A stretch of 64,000 nucleotides of DNA. Origin: Shinella zoogloeoides (GTDB lineage: Bacteria > Pseudomonadota > Alphaproteobacteria > Rhizobiales > Rhizobiaceae). Under the pieces are notes generated by a model, which was given only the letters and a program-made list of their open reading frames with translations, was not told where the DNA came from and did no database searches. The stretch covers positions 1,119,501 to 1,183,500 of the forward strand of contig NZ_CP132311.1 in assembly GCF_030733845.1 (NCBI RefSeq). The letters are read 5' to 3'. This document shows, in pieces, positions 47,689-58,200 of this stretch (position 1 is its first letter; each line of letters begins with the position of its first letter). A program made the translations under genes and the position numbers.

Positions 47689-49536
47689 GTGTTCAAAAGC
47701 TGGAAAATACATAACTTCAAATCATTCAAGACCCCCCCAGAAATACCTCTAAGTAAGATTAACATTCTTGCCGGCGCAAACAGCAGCGGTAAAAGCACAA
47801 TCATTCAAAGCATTCTCTTGCTCAAGCAAACCGTACAATATGGGGCCCAAGATAGAGGCGTATCACTAAATGGACCCCTATTGAGGATGGGAGAGTTTTC
47901 CGACATTCGCAATTTTGATGCAGAAGGTGAAAGCATATCTATAGAGTTCGAAATAAAACCTGAAAATCAAGGTGAATTCAATGCATGGGGCACCCACAGG
48001 ACGTCGTCTTTCCTTCCATCTGGACTGAATGATGTTGATTACATTAGGTCTAGGACTGTAATTAGTCAGGTATTTGTTCAAGAGCGCACTGATCCATCAA
48101 TAAAATCCAAATTGTTTCTAGATCAGGTTGATTTCAGCGCCACCTTTAAGGACGACAAAGAGAATACCACGCAAAATATATCTCTTCGATCCACATATAG
48201 AGGACACGATGATGATAATAGTAAAGCCGCGCCATTTGATGTATTCTCCGCGTCACTAGATGATCAAAGTATTGATCAGCTATCGTCCACTCATCCTAAA
48301 CTTGAAGTTCTAGGTGGAAGTGCCAGACACTTTCTTCCCGATTATGTCTTATTAAGGTATGATGCGGCAGTCCAAAAGGCTGGTGAGATTGCTACCTACC
48401 TTTGCAGCAATCCCTCGAGCATGTTTGCACGAAATAGCCAAGGCGACGAAATTCTTCCCATAGGGGTTCTGACCGTCCTCAATGAATGGCTCACTTTAAA
48501 AAGAGCGACGATAATTGAAACTGAGGAGCCCGTCAGTGCGAGTGAGGCACGCCACCGGATTGCCCCAATCTTGTTTGGGAGCACAAGGCGCGACGTAAAT
48601 ACCCTTGATATTTCTGGCAAAACTCGCTCAGAACAAGCCGTGCTGCGCAGTATGCTCACAGAGGCACTAATAACTGAAACAACATCCAATCCGACATTTG
48701 ATCTCGACATGCCGCGAGTGTTAAAGGCGGCTAGCGACTATGTTCGACGGTTCTTTCAGCAGGGGGTTAGATATTTGGGGCCACTGAGAGATGCTCCACG
48801 CCCCGTCTATCCGCTTGAGGCACTAGAGAGTACAACGGACGTTGGATACCGCGGCGAGCACACCGCTGCCGTCTTTCAACTTAACAGCTACTCCTCGGTT
48901 TCGTTCCATCTTCCGCCAACTGATGATTTCGACAGCAACTACTTTGAATACGCAACTCCTGAAACGCACACTCTGCATGATGCCGCCGTTAAGTGGTTAG
49001 GTTATCTGGGTGTAGCTGATGAGTTAAAAGCGACAGATAGTGGTGTTTTCGGCAATCGCTTGCAAGTATCAACGGGGAATGTCGACCGTTGGCACGACCT
49101 AACAAATGTCGGCGTTGGCGTAAGTCAGGTTCTTCCCCTTGTGGTTACCTCTCTACTCGCGCCGGCGGGTAGTCTTCTAATATTTGAACAGCCAGAGCTT
49201 CACCTGCACCCCCGCGTCCAAGCGCGTCTTGCCGACTTCTTTATTTCGCTAGCCCTCAGCGGAAAGCAGATGATACTTGAAACCCATAGTGAATACCTAA
49301 TCGACCGGTTACGCTTGAGGATCGCCCTTGCCGAGCGTGACGACGTTCGCCATCTGGTCAACATTCTGTTCACGGAGAAGCATGACGGGAAAAGTGAAAT
49401 TAGACCGATCGAGGTGTCTGAGTTCGGTGCAATTTCAAACTGGCCAAAAGATTTCTTTGACCAAAGTCAGAACGACGTAGCACGGCTCATCAAAGCGGCC
49501 GCTCGGAAGCGGGCCAATAAGAGCAATAAGCAATGA
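47689..49536 (+). CDS. AAA/ABC-type ATPase, DUF3696 family
   Basis: 615 aa from a GTG at 47689 (ACGGA upstream; a TTG at 47626 is possible but adds a non-conserved tail). It has a nucleotide-binding core like RecF/OLD/SMC: F-K-S-F-K at residues 10-14, Walker A G-A-N-S-S-G-K-S-T at 29-37, a signature-like V-G-V-G-V-S-Q-V-L-P, Walker B L-L-I-F-E-Q-P-E and the H-loop L-E-T-H-S-E. The ending E-V-S-E-F-G-A-I-S-N-W-P-K-D-F-F is the DUF3696 C-terminus. There is no nuclease domain in this chain. The low G+C content and codon use differ from the rest of the island. It is coupled to the next gene by ATGA. Confidence 0.9.
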   Translation: MFKSWKIHNFKSFKTPPEIPLSKINILAGANSSGKSTIIQSILLLKQTVQYGAQDRGVSLNGPLLRMGEFSDIRNFDAEGESISIEFEIKPENQGEFNAWGTHRTSSFLPSGLNDVDYIRSRTVISQVFVQERTDPSIKSKLFLDQVDFSATFKDDKENTTQNISLRSTYRGHDDDNSKAAPFDVFSASLDDQSIDQLSSTHPKLEVLGGSARHFLPDYVLLRYDAAVQKAGEIATYLCSNPSSMFARNSQGDEILPIGVLTVLNEWLTLKRATIIETEEPVSASEARHRIAPILFGSTRRDVNTLDISGKTRSEQAVLRSMLTEALITETTSNPTFDLDMPRVLKAASDYVRRFFQQGVRYLGPLRDAPRPVYPLEALESTTDVGYRGEHTAAVFQLNSYSSVSFHLPPTDDFDSNYFEYATPETHTLHDAAVKWLGYLGVADELKATDSGVFGNRLQVSTGNVDRWHDLTNVGVGVSQVLPLVVTSLLAPAGSLLIFEQPELHLHPRVQARLADFFISLALSGKQMILETHSEYLIDRLRLRIALAERDDVRHLVNILFTEKHDGKSEIRPIEVSEFGAISNWPKDFFDQSQNDVARLIKAAARKRANKSNKQ

Positions 49537-50609
49537 GTATAATTTACCTTGATACCGCGATATTGGCCGTTCCAAATTATGCAGTTGACGCAAAAACTGG
49601 ACAGGAAATAATAGATAGATTAATTCATTTCTCTGATATTACTGACCAAGAACTACCATTAAAGCTAGTAATCTCAGATTATGCGGAAGAAATTCTATGG
49701 GGTCAAAATCTTGGCCCAGACTACGAGCAAATTGACCAGTTTCTAGAAATAATGGAGCTAAAGCATATATATTCAACACATGATCTTTTGCAGAGATATC
49801 ATACTATTCTACAAATATGCTTGAGGGCGTCAGAAGCAAGCCCTATTGATGCGAAGTCTGTTAGCGATTTTCGCTCGGATCCGGCGCTTCCAGATCTATC
49901 GCCAACTCAAATGATGCACGAAACACAAAGGATTTTTGCTAGCGCTGCCGCGGTGTCTACACTGTCACAGCGGATTTGGGTCGGCTCGGCATTCGACAGT
50001 TCAACTGAAGAGCGGTTCGATATTGAAGCTCAACTTGATGAATTTGGAGGATGCCACTGCGAGATGATGGATAAACCACCGATAAAAGTGGCTAGCCCTG
50101 TTGTTGCGTTGACACACCTGCGCAACATCGTATCCGCTGAGTTCGCGGATTACACTTGGCGTTCCGCTCGCAACGCTAGCGATCTCCACTTTGCAATAAC
50201 TTTAGGTGCGCTAGCGCTTCAGATTGCCGGAGGCGAAGAGCTTAGCTATGGAAAGCTCAAGCCGTTCGCGCTTGGCTCGGAGTTTGCCGCAAGTCTGGAA
50301 GGCGTGGAATGCGCTCGGGACGGGCGCTTTTCATCGACACTCCGAGAACTCTGCAGCCAGATTGTGGCTGGGAAATGCAGCCGTCAAATTAATCCTTTTA
50401 GTCTTACTGGCCAATATTCAAGGGACTTCGACGGAGCAAAGGCTTGGCGCACCCACGTCACTAATGGGGGGCTGGCGCTGCGACTTATGCATTGGGCCAC
50501 GGAAGATATGATTGAGTTTGCGAACGTGGATGTAAAGAAAGGCGAGAAAATCGAGAAAGGGGCTACGCGCCCGGCGGCCGCATTGAACTTCAGCAATCAC
50601 TTCGGATGA
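49533..50609 (+). CDS. PIN-like effector candidate paired with the ATPase
   Basis: 358 aa; its ATG overlaps the ATPase stop (ATGA), so translation is coupled. No family is recognised with certainty. The N-terminus S-I-I-Y-L-D7-T-A-I-L resembles the first strand and catalytic Asp of PIN-fold RNases. V-I-S-D-Y-A-E-E53 could supply the second acid and A-S-D217-L-H-F-A-I-T the third. It is otherwise helical and acidic, without membrane segments. Pairing of an ABC-like ATPase with a toxic nuclease is a common design of anti-phage abortive systems, which is why it is called an effector candidate; this is inference. Confidence 0.6.
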   Translation: MSIIYLDTAILAVPNYAVDAKTGQEIIDRLIHFSDITDQELPLKLVISDYAEEILWGQNLGPDYEQIDQFLEIMELKHIYSTHDLLQRYHTILQICLRASEASPIDAKSVSDFRSDPALPDLSPTQMMHETQRIFASAAAVSTLSQRIWVGSAFDSSTEERFDIEAQLDEFGGCHCEMMDKPPIKVASPVVALTHLRNIVSAEFADYTWRSARNASDLHFAITLGALALQIAGGEELSYGKLKPFALGSEFAASLEGVECARDGRFSSTLRELCSQIVAGKCSRQINPFSLTGQYSRDFDGAKAWRTHVTNGGLALRLMHWATEDMIEFANVDVKKGEKIEKGATRPAAALNFSNHFG

Positions 50610-50634
50610 GTGGATGAAAATGCTGACGCGTTCT

Positions 50635-51246
50635 CTAGGCTGTTAAACGCTTCGCGATCTTTGCAACAGTTGCACGGGATGCACCTGTTACGCTCTGGAC
50701 CTGGGACCAAGACATTCCGGCCCTCAGCATGGAGGCAATACCTGCGTTGCGCTTGACGTCCTCGACGCGGCCACGATAGCGGCCTTCTGCCTTGGCTTTA
50801 GCTTGCCCTTGCGCCTGTCGGCACCGACGATCGTCGTAATCCTTTCGAGCTACGGCAGCGAGGACATCCAACATCATGGAATTGATAGCGCTGAACATCC
50901 TTCCGGTGAAATCGTCGGAAGGCGCTGCCAACATCCATGATGTAGGAAGATCAAGAGCGACCACTCGCACCTGCCGGGCGTCGAGTTCTCCTCGAAGGTT
51001 CTGCCAGTCCGATGCAGTTAGACGCGACAGGCGATCCACCTGCTCGATTAGAAGGATGTCGCCGGGCCGGGCATCCGATAGAAGACGGAACAGTTCGGGA
51101 CGGGCGAGTTTCGCGCCGCTTTCGTTCTCCACATATGTAGATGCAATAATTAGGCCCCGCTCTTCTGCAAACGCCTCAAGCTGAGCGCGTGCGCGGGTAG
51201 CGTCCTGTTCATCAGTTGACGCGCGGAGATAAGCTCGGGCGAGCAT
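50635..51246 (-). CDS. Serine recombinase (resolvase/invertase family)
   Basis: 203 aa. The catalytic serine is Ser10 in A-Y-L-R-A-S-T-D-E-Q, with the R-L-S-R-L-T motif (I-E-Q-V-D-R-L-S-R) near residue 73 that holds the active-site arginines, and a C-terminal HTH (M-S-W-S-Q-V-Q-S-V-T-G-A-S-R-A-T-V). It is close to Tn3-type resolvases and invertases. No transposase is next to it, so it may resolve or invert island DNA, or be a relic of a transposon. It is convergent with the PIN-like gene (25 bp apart). Confidence 0.92.
   Translation of the reverse strand: MLARAYLRASTDEQDATRARAQLEAFAEERGLIIASTYVENESGAKLARPELFRLLSDARPGDILLIEQVDRLSRLTASDWQNLRGELDARQVRVVALDLPTSWMLAAPSDDFTGRMFSAINSMMLDVLAAVARKDYDDRRCRQAQGQAKAKAEGRYRGRVEDVKRNAGIASMLRAGMSWSQVQSVTGASRATVAKIAKRLTA
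50662..50674. repeat. Recurring island palindrome, copy 5 (coding)
   Basis: Perfect TGCAAC-A-GTTGCA inside the 3' end of the serine recombinase gene, one base less spacing than copies 1, 3, 4 and 6. Confidence 0.45.
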
Positions 51247-51441
51247 GGAAACCTCTTCGGTTTAGTTAGGGTGGTTTCCATAATGGCGGTTTATTTTAGA
51301 TAGTCAAACGCTCAAAATGAACCAGATAAATGCTGGTTCAGGATCAGCACACCTCAACTAAACCATTGATCATAACCGAGGATATTTCTACCTAGACCTG
51401 AATTCCACGTCTCCACGAGGTTGTGAAATTCAACGTTTGTA

Positions 51442-52434
51442 TCAATGATCGGCGTTCTCTTCACCGTCAGGTTCACCTCGCACGACGCGGATTAACCTAC
51501 GGAACTCGCTGTCATCGCTGCTGTTCTTCCATCGATTTACGAACCGACACACAATTTGCAAGTTGTCCTTCTCATAGTGGCCGCTACTGTCGATCCTGTC
51601 GAGTGAGCACAGCATTTCCCTGTCATCCTCGTCACCATCATACTGGAGACGGAGGTTCGTGATGGCGCAGAGGCCGTCCTGTTCGGTGAGAAGAGCGTCG
51701 AGAAACGGCATCAACTCATGCTCAGGGATAAGAAGGTCCTTGTTCTTGACGGTCCTCAACACCTGTTGGCCGTTGGCGAAATCGACTGTGCCCTTCGCGG
51801 TTGCCGCCATGCGCCAGATCGCTTTTTGGCGAGCGTTGAATGTGGTGCCGGGGTTCTTCTTGCGCCGTTCGACCTTTGCTTTCCAATCTAGCCGGGAATG
51901 CCATGGGTTGATATCGTCGCCATCGATCAGTGCCAGGGCGTACTCGGCATTGTCGGGCTTCAGCTGCTGGAGCGTCCCTTCGGTAAACAGGAACTCCTGC
52001 GCCTTGGGGTGCAGCCCAGCCCATTCGAGCCGGTTACCTTTACGGCTCTTGTTCGACCAGGGTTGGCACGGCTTGTGGCAGATGATTACGTCGCGACGAT
52101 CTCCGACAGTCTCCTTCAGCGGCTCGAAGGTCGCAGGATCGGGTCGCGAGGTTGTCCACCAGAGTTGATCCTTCTCCCGGTGTAGCCAGATGTCGCCTTC
52201 ACTCTCAACGATTGTCGTCATCAGATTGAACCATCGAGAGGCAACCGGACGGGTCGGCGTTTTTCCCGCCGCCGTCTTGTGCAACTTCATACGGTTCTGA
52301 ATATAGCTCTCGCGGTCGCCCGCCTCCCAAAAACCTTGCACTGCGACATCATTCGTCGTCGCGATGGTGCCGCGAGCCAGACAGTCGGGCCACGCATAAT
52401 TCTCGCGTCCGAAATTAGCAATGAAGACCTTCAT
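51442..52434 (-). CDS. HNH endonuclease-like protein in the hsd operon
   Basis: 330 aa; the start overlaps the hsdS stop (ATGA), so it is the fourth gene of the type I restriction operon. The C-terminal 80 residues form an HNH-like module: L-C-A-I-T-N-L-R-L, C-S-L-D-R-I-D-S-S, Y-E-K-D-N-L-Q-I-V-C-R-F-V-N-R-W-K-N. The N-terminal 200 residues are rich in Trp and positively charged, with no obvious domain. Such genes are not standard parts of type I systems. It may be an accessory nuclease or a separate defence gene captured by the operon. Confidence 0.72.
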   Translation of the reverse strand: MKVFIANFGRENYAWPDCLARGTIATTNDVAVQGFWEAGDRESYIQNRMKLHKTAAGKTPTRPVASRWFNLMTTIVESEGDIWLHREKDQLWWTTSRPDPATFEPLKETVGDRRDVIICHKPCQPWSNKSRKGNRLEWAGLHPKAQEFLFTEGTLQQLKPDNAEYALALIDGDDINPWHSRLDWKAKVERRKKNPGTTFNARQKAIWRMAATAKGTVDFANGQQVLRTVKNKDLLIPEHELMPFLDALLTEQDGLCAITNLRLQYDGDEDDREMLCSLDRIDSSGHYEKDNLQIVCRFVNRWKNSSDDSEFRRLIRVVRGEPDGEENADH

Positions 52435-53774
52435 GTCGCCTTGGCCTGCCGGCCGCGCTTCAACTTCGGTGCGGCTCCGCGCTCAGCCCTGATCCGATCC
52501 AGTAACACGTTGGCGGGTTCGTCCTCGGGGTCTTGCGGCACGAGTTCGCCCCGGAAGGCCTTGGCGAGAACGGCCTGATCGAGACGGTCGATCAGCCTGC
52601 CGGCGCTGGTCACCTCGGAGGCGAGGCGGTCGATCTTCGAGAACGCACCCTCAATCCAATTGGCGACTTCCAATTGTCGATCTGCATCAGGATAGGCCCA
52701 CGGCGCGGCCATAATGCTTCGCTGGTAGATCGCACACACACTCGTCGTCGCGCTTTTCTGCGAGTGAAGGTATGCCCGAAACTGCGGAGAGATCATCTGG
52801 TAGAAAGCAAAAGCCGGGATGACCTCCGATCTGAAGCGAAGCCTGAGTAGATTGTTGTTGTACAGATAGCCTGATGGCCTGCCGCTCCAGATCGCCACCT
52901 TTCCGACAAGTTCAAAACTATTGCGAGTATTGAACAGCAGATCGCCGTCGCGCAGCTCGTATCGGGCCATTTCTGCGGCGTCGGCATTTACTAGCGTGAG
53001 ATCATCGTCATTCCACCGACCATCTAGATCGTAGTGGTTCATTCGAATGTAGGGCACGCCATGAATGGTTGACTGATCGCTCTTCCCGCGAACAAGCCCT
53101 ATCAGCGCATCCGTCAAAACATTTTCGAGTTGAACCTGCCGCCACTCCGCCATTTCAACGGAATTGAAAGCTGCCGCGAGCACGGCCTGCTTGTACTTCT
53201 CGACGAGGCGGGGGATGTGGTCGAGGTGATCGCGGGCCCGTCTGGATTTGCCGCTGAGGCTGTCGATCTTCGCCACAATCCGCCGCTGTTCGGGGAGTGG
53301 TGGGAGGGGAACGAGGGTCTCTAGGACTTCGGATTTGCTTAATTCAACCTGATTGGTCGAGCCGGACTGCATCTCATCGAGCTTCGACTGGACTAATGGC
53401 GATTGGATAAGCCGGTGTAGGTACTCAGGCAATGTCGCTGGGTTCGTCCGAACAATCGTAACATGGCTATCTGCAACGGCACGTGGGGCCGTCACTAGTG
53501 GCCGGAAAATCGCAGCACGACCTATCGTTCCGGTGCCGGTTGAGTTCCAGAGAATGTCACCGTCAACTAAGAAACGCTCTGCCGTCCACGATGCCCACTG
53601 AGACGCGTCAACATACTTGAGGTAAGCCTCATTAACACCGGTCCAGCGAACGCACTTCTGGTTTATCACCGGGAGATCGCTATGGGACGCGTATTTTGGG
53701 GACTTGCCTCGCTGAACATACTCGGTCACATCTTCAATCGTGGCTTCGGCCCAGCCTTGTGGCAGCTTACTCAT
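52431..53774 (-). CDS. hsdS: Type I restriction-modification specificity subunit
   Basis: 447 aa. Two target-recognition domains are separated by conserved helical regions, each ending in the typical P-L-P-P-L-P-E-Q-R-R-I-V-A-K-I (around residue 160) and a corresponding A-Y-P-D-A-D-R-Q-L-E-V in the second half. The start M-S-K-L-P-Q-G-W is typical for HsdS. It recognises a bipartite DNA sequence that cannot be predicted from sequence here. It overlaps hsdM upstream and the HNH-like gene downstream by ATGA. Confidence 0.93.
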   Translation of the reverse strand: MSKLPQGWAEATIEDVTEYVQRGKSPKYASHSDLPVINQKCVRWTGVNEAYLKYVDASQWASWTAERFLVDGDILWNSTGTGTIGRAAIFRPLVTAPRAVADSHVTIVRTNPATLPEYLHRLIQSPLVQSKLDEMQSGSTNQVELSKSEVLETLVPLPPLPEQRRIVAKIDSLSGKSRRARDHLDHIPRLVEKYKQAVLAAAFNSVEMAEWRQVQLENVLTDALIGLVRGKSDQSTIHGVPYIRMNHYDLDGRWNDDDLTLVNADAAEMARYELRDGDLLFNTRNSFELVGKVAIWSGRPSGYLYNNNLLRLRFRSEVIPAFAFYQMISPQFRAYLHSQKSATTSVCAIYQRSIMAAPWAYPDADRQLEVANWIEGAFSKIDRLASEVTSAGRLIDRLDQAVLAKAFRGELVPQDPEDEPANVLLDRIRAERGAAPKLKRGRQAKAT

Positions 53775-55237
53775 TCAGCCGCCTCCGCGATGGCAGCGGC
53801 CTCCTCGACGCTATCCGGCTCGATTTCCTCCGACAGTGCCTCGATCTCTTCAAGAGCGGCCTTGAGGTGGCCGATGATGGCGGCCGCGATGTCCTCCGGC
53901 TCGGTCAGCGCCTCCTCGGCTTCGGCCTCGGTATCGCGCAGCCATGCGATGTCGAGATTGTCGTTGCGGGCGGTGATCGCTTCTCGGGTAAACATGCGCC
54001 AGCGGCTATCCTCGGCCTCATCCTTCCGCCCGGCCCTGCCGTTCGGATCGGAACCATAGGCGGTCTCGAACTCGGCGAAGTCGGCCACGGTCAGCGGGCG
54101 GGTCTTGCCGAAGGCAGGCATGTTGGCCCGCATGTCATAGACCCACACGACGCTGGTATTGCCCTTGTCGGTCTTACCGCGCTGGAAGAACAGCACGTTG
54201 GTCTTGACGCCCTGTGCATAGAAGATGCCAGTCGGCAGGCGCAGGATCGTGTGCAGGTCGCAAAGCTCCATCAACCAGGTACGCAGACGCCGCCCGGTAT
54301 TGTCCTCGAACAGCACATTGTCCGGCACGACCACAGCAGCGCGGCCACCGGCTTTGAGGGCGCGGACGATGTGCTCGACGAAGGCAAGCTGCTTGTTCGA
54401 TGTGTCCGCCGTCACCGAGAAGTCGGAACGGGTTGGGCGACCGCCGCCCTTTTTGGTGCCGAACGGCGGATTGGTCAGGATCAGATCGGCCTTGGGCAAT
54501 GCCTCGCCATCCGGCGACAGCGTGTCGATGTTCACCACGCCGCCCTCGACGCCGTGCAGCAGCAGGTTCATCATGCAGAGCCGATGCGTGTCCGGCACAA
54601 GCTCACCGCCGACGAAGGCATTGTTGCGCTGGAAGTGCGCCTGCTCGGGCGAGAGCTTGTAAAGATCGTCGGTGTGATCCTTGATGAAGCGGTCTGCGGC
54701 GACGAGGAAGCCCGCCGTGCCCGCTGCCGGGTCCTGCACGACCTCTCCGGGCTGCGGCTGCATCAGCCGAACGATGCAATCGATCAGCGGTCGCGGCGTA
54801 AAATACTGCCCCGCGCCGGATTTCTTGTCGGCGGCATTCTTCTCCAGCAGCCCTTCATAGAGATTGCCGAGCCCTTCCTCGCGGGCGGAGAACCAGTCAA
54901 GTTGGTCAATGTTGGAAGTCAGCGCCTTGAGGTTGGTCGGCTTCCGAAGCCGCGTCTGCGCATCGGTGAAGATCGCGCTGATCAGGCCGTCCCTGGCCTT
55001 GCCGAGATCGAGCAGCATCGCCTTGTAATAGTTGAGCTGCTCCACGCCCTCGCGCTTGGCGAGGATGCCCCAGCGATAGCCGTCAGGCAGCCGATCCTCG
55101 CGCCCCGTCTCCTCCAACATCTTCAGGAACAGCAGGTAGGTCAGCTCGGTCACGTACTCGTTGTAGGTGACGCCATCGTCACGCAGGACATTGCAGAGGC
55201 CCCAAAGCTTGGCAACGATGTCGGTGGTGGTTGTCAT
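53771..55237 (-). CDS. hsdM: Type I restriction-modification DNA methyltransferase
   Basis: 488 aa starting at the ATG 55235-55237, which shares bases with the hsdR stop (TGATG). An in-frame ATG 6 codons upstream exists but the conserved start is here. HsdM_N helices are followed by the methylase domain with A-G-Q-Y-F-T-P-R-P-L-I, D-P-A-A-G-T-A-G-F-L (SAM-binding) and the catalytic N-P-P-F. It is an adenine-N6 methylase and forms M2S and R2M2S complexes. The C-terminal 50 residues are Glu-rich. Confidence 0.96.
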   Translation of the reverse strand: MTTTTDIVAKLWGLCNVLRDDGVTYNEYVTELTYLLFLKMLEETGREDRLPDGYRWGILAKREGVEQLNYYKAMLLDLGKARDGLISAIFTDAQTRLRKPTNLKALTSNIDQLDWFSAREEGLGNLYEGLLEKNAADKKSGAGQYFTPRPLIDCIVRLMQPQPGEVVQDPAAGTAGFLVAADRFIKDHTDDLYKLSPEQAHFQRNNAFVGGELVPDTHRLCMMNLLLHGVEGGVVNIDTLSPDGEALPKADLILTNPPFGTKKGGGRPTRSDFSVTADTSNKQLAFVEHIVRALKAGGRAAVVVPDNVLFEDNTGRRLRTWLMELCDLHTILRLPTGIFYAQGVKTNVLFFQRGKTDKGNTSVVWVYDMRANMPAFGKTRPLTVADFAEFETAYGSDPNGRAGRKDEAEDSRWRMFTREAITARNDNLDIAWLRDTEAEAEEALTEPEDIAAAIIGHLKAALEEIEALSEEIEPDSVEEAAAIAEAAE

Positions 55238-58200
55238 CAGGCGGTCTTCTTCCACATTTCTTCATTGATCCCGGCAAGGATGTTTTCAAGCTCCCCGCCG
55301 AACACCTTGTTGAGACGGTTGAACCCTCCATCGGCGATGAACGGCTCCTTGTCGATGGCCTCGCGGTCGACAATCACTTCTTTTTCGATCTGCTCACCGA
55401 TCCGCGACAGCCAGCGTTTTTGCGGATCGGTCCACGAGCGGCTCGCCATAATCGAGCGCATCGCCGATCTGACGCGATCCTCGTACGGGGTCAGCGGATC
55501 GCCAATCGCCGCCTGACGCACGAAGCCGATGATCGAGGCGGCGATCTCCTCGTTCTTCGCATCCGCCCAGGCACGACGCAGATTGGCTTCCGAATAGCCC
55601 CTGCGGTCGAGCGCCAGGCGCAGCTCCTTCAGATCTGCGCGAGTGAGATCGCGGGGGCGCGTCACCACCAGCTTGAGCGCGGCGATGCTGTTCACGTTGT
55701 CGTGGACGAAGGCGGTGAAACTATCGAGGAAGTCTTCGGGCTTCTCAGCTTCGCCATAACCTCGCGTTACAGCAACAACTTCATCGCTGTGCGGCGAGAT
55801 CGGCACAATACGCGGATTGCCGTCATCGCCCTGCCAATCGAGGATCGGGCCAATGGCAGCGCGGTCTGTCAACCAGGCGGAAAGTGCCGGCGCGTCGCCA
55901 GCCAGCAACCGCTGCAACATCGCTTCCGGCGTTTCGCCCGCGACAGCCTCAAACCGCTGCCGCGCATCCTCGGGCAGTTTCTTGAGACGGCGACGAAGTT
56001 TTACGGCCATCTGCTCGCGGATTGCCTCCCGCTGGTGATCGTCGGTCGCCTCGACCATCTCGCGGACAAGCTGCTCGAAGCTAATCGACGGGTTGACGAC
56101 AATCGGCTTCATATCCGTTAGACCTTGCAGATGCGGATAAAGGTCGACGGCGTCGAAGATGCGGAACACCTCCTTGCCAATCTCCGGGCATTGCCGCGTC
56201 GCTCGCCCGATCATCTGTTCGTAGAGGATGCGGCTATTAACCCGGCGCAGGAAGACAAGGTTGGTGATCTTCGGTATATCGACGCCGGTGGTCAGAAGAT
56301 CGACGGTGACAACGATCTGCGGATTGGCGTCGTTGCGGAACGAGCGGATCAGGGTCTGCACCTTATCGACGCTGCCGGTGATCTTCTTCACCGCCGCATC
56401 GTCGATCTCGCCGTAGGCGTCGCTGAACGCCTTCTTGATCGCATTGACCACCATGTCGGCGTGGGCATCGGTAGCAGCGAAGATCAGTGTCTTGCCAGGC
56501 AGCGCCGGGTCGATGTGCCTGGCTAGCTCTTCGGCGACCACACGGTTAAACTCCGGCGTAATCACCTGTTTGTTGAACTGCTCCACCTCAAAGTGGATTT
56601 CGTCCGGCAGCGTTGCTGTGTTGATCTCGCCGGTTTCCGGCACAAGATACTCGACCTGCTCGCCTCCAGCAAAATCGATGCCCGACCGGGCGAGCGCGGT
56701 TTCGATGCGGATCGGCGGCTCGTGGTCGATCAGATGGCCGTCGATGACAGCCTCGCGATAGGAATAGCGGAAGATCGGCTCGCCGAAAATGTCGGTGGTG
56801 TGCAGGGCTGGCGTCGCCGTCAGGCCGATCTTCACGGCGTCGAAGTATTCGAGCACCCGGCGATACTTGGAGATATAGTCGTCCTGCCCCCGGAAGCTCA
56901 TTTCGGCGTCCGACATCTCCCGGTCAAGCAGATAGCCGCGATGGCACTCATCAATGACCATTAGGTCATACTGGTCGACGGGTGGAGCCTCCGAGGTGTC
57001 GGCGGCGAAGAGGACACGCTTCACCAGCCCCTGGATCGTGCAGATATGAACTTTGGTTTCCAGATCGGGCGTAACGTCTTCCAGTCCCTTGAGGCCGAAA
57101 ATCTCGGCGAAGGTCTTGCCTGATACGACCTTGGTGGTCGAGAATTCACCTTCGGTCTGGTGGCCGAGGGCACTGCGATCCACGACGAAGCAGATACGGC
57201 GGAAGCGTTTGGCTGACAGCAGCCGGTAGAGCATGGCGATGGCGAGCTTGGTCTTGCCGGTGCCGGTCGCCATCGCAACCAGCATGGACCGCTGTTCGGC
57301 AGACAGTGCGGCCTCCACGGCACGGATCGCCGTTTCCTGATACGAGCGCAGAGGAAAACCAAACTCGAATGGCTTTGTTTTGAGTGTGGCAGTGGCCGTG
57401 TCGAGATCGATCTCCAAAAGCCGCGCTATGCCATCCGGCGTCAACCAGTCCACCAGCGCACGGCGATGATTGGCGCTGCGCCGGGTATCGCGAAACCAGA
57501 TACCGCTTTCGGTCTCGATCTGCTTCAGATAGGAGCGGCCATTGGCGGCGAAGACGCAAGGGACCCGATGCTCCCCCCAGGGTCCACCCGCCGACACAAA
57601 GTCTGAGCTGTCCCTGATCCCGACCGAATAGCGTTCGGCCTGGTCGATGGCGGCGGAGACATTCTTGCGGCGGCGCTTCGCCTCAACGACGCCCACCAGC
57701 ATAGTGCCTACGAAAAGCGCGTAGTCGGCAGGACCGCTAGCTGTGGGCCATTCGGCAATCGCCATGTTGCGCCCCTTGGCGGGACGTACACCGGCGCTGT
57801 AGCGCAGCGTTTTGGTGTCCGCTTCCCAGCCACGATCTCGAAGCTGCTGATCGATCAGGGCGCGGGTCTGGCTCTCATCGAGGTCGATCTTCGCGGCTGC
57901 CTGCTCACCGCGTTCGACAAGCTCCTGCACCTCGACGCGGGGGGCAGCTTCCGCCGCTGCCTGAATACCTGCGAGCTTGGCAGCGATGGCCTCCTTCTCC
58001 GCCGCGCTCTCCTGGGCAAGCTGTTCCCAGATCGCTCGCTCCTCCGCCTCGCGCTGCAACCGTTCCTCGACTGTCTCACGGGCGCGAGCCTGCTCCTCGG
58101 CCTCAAGGCGAGCAGCGGTGGCGGCGTCGTCACTTTCGACCACCTTGCGCCGCAGCGCATCGATCTCCCGGCGCAGTGGCGCCGTGGCATCGACAGGCTC

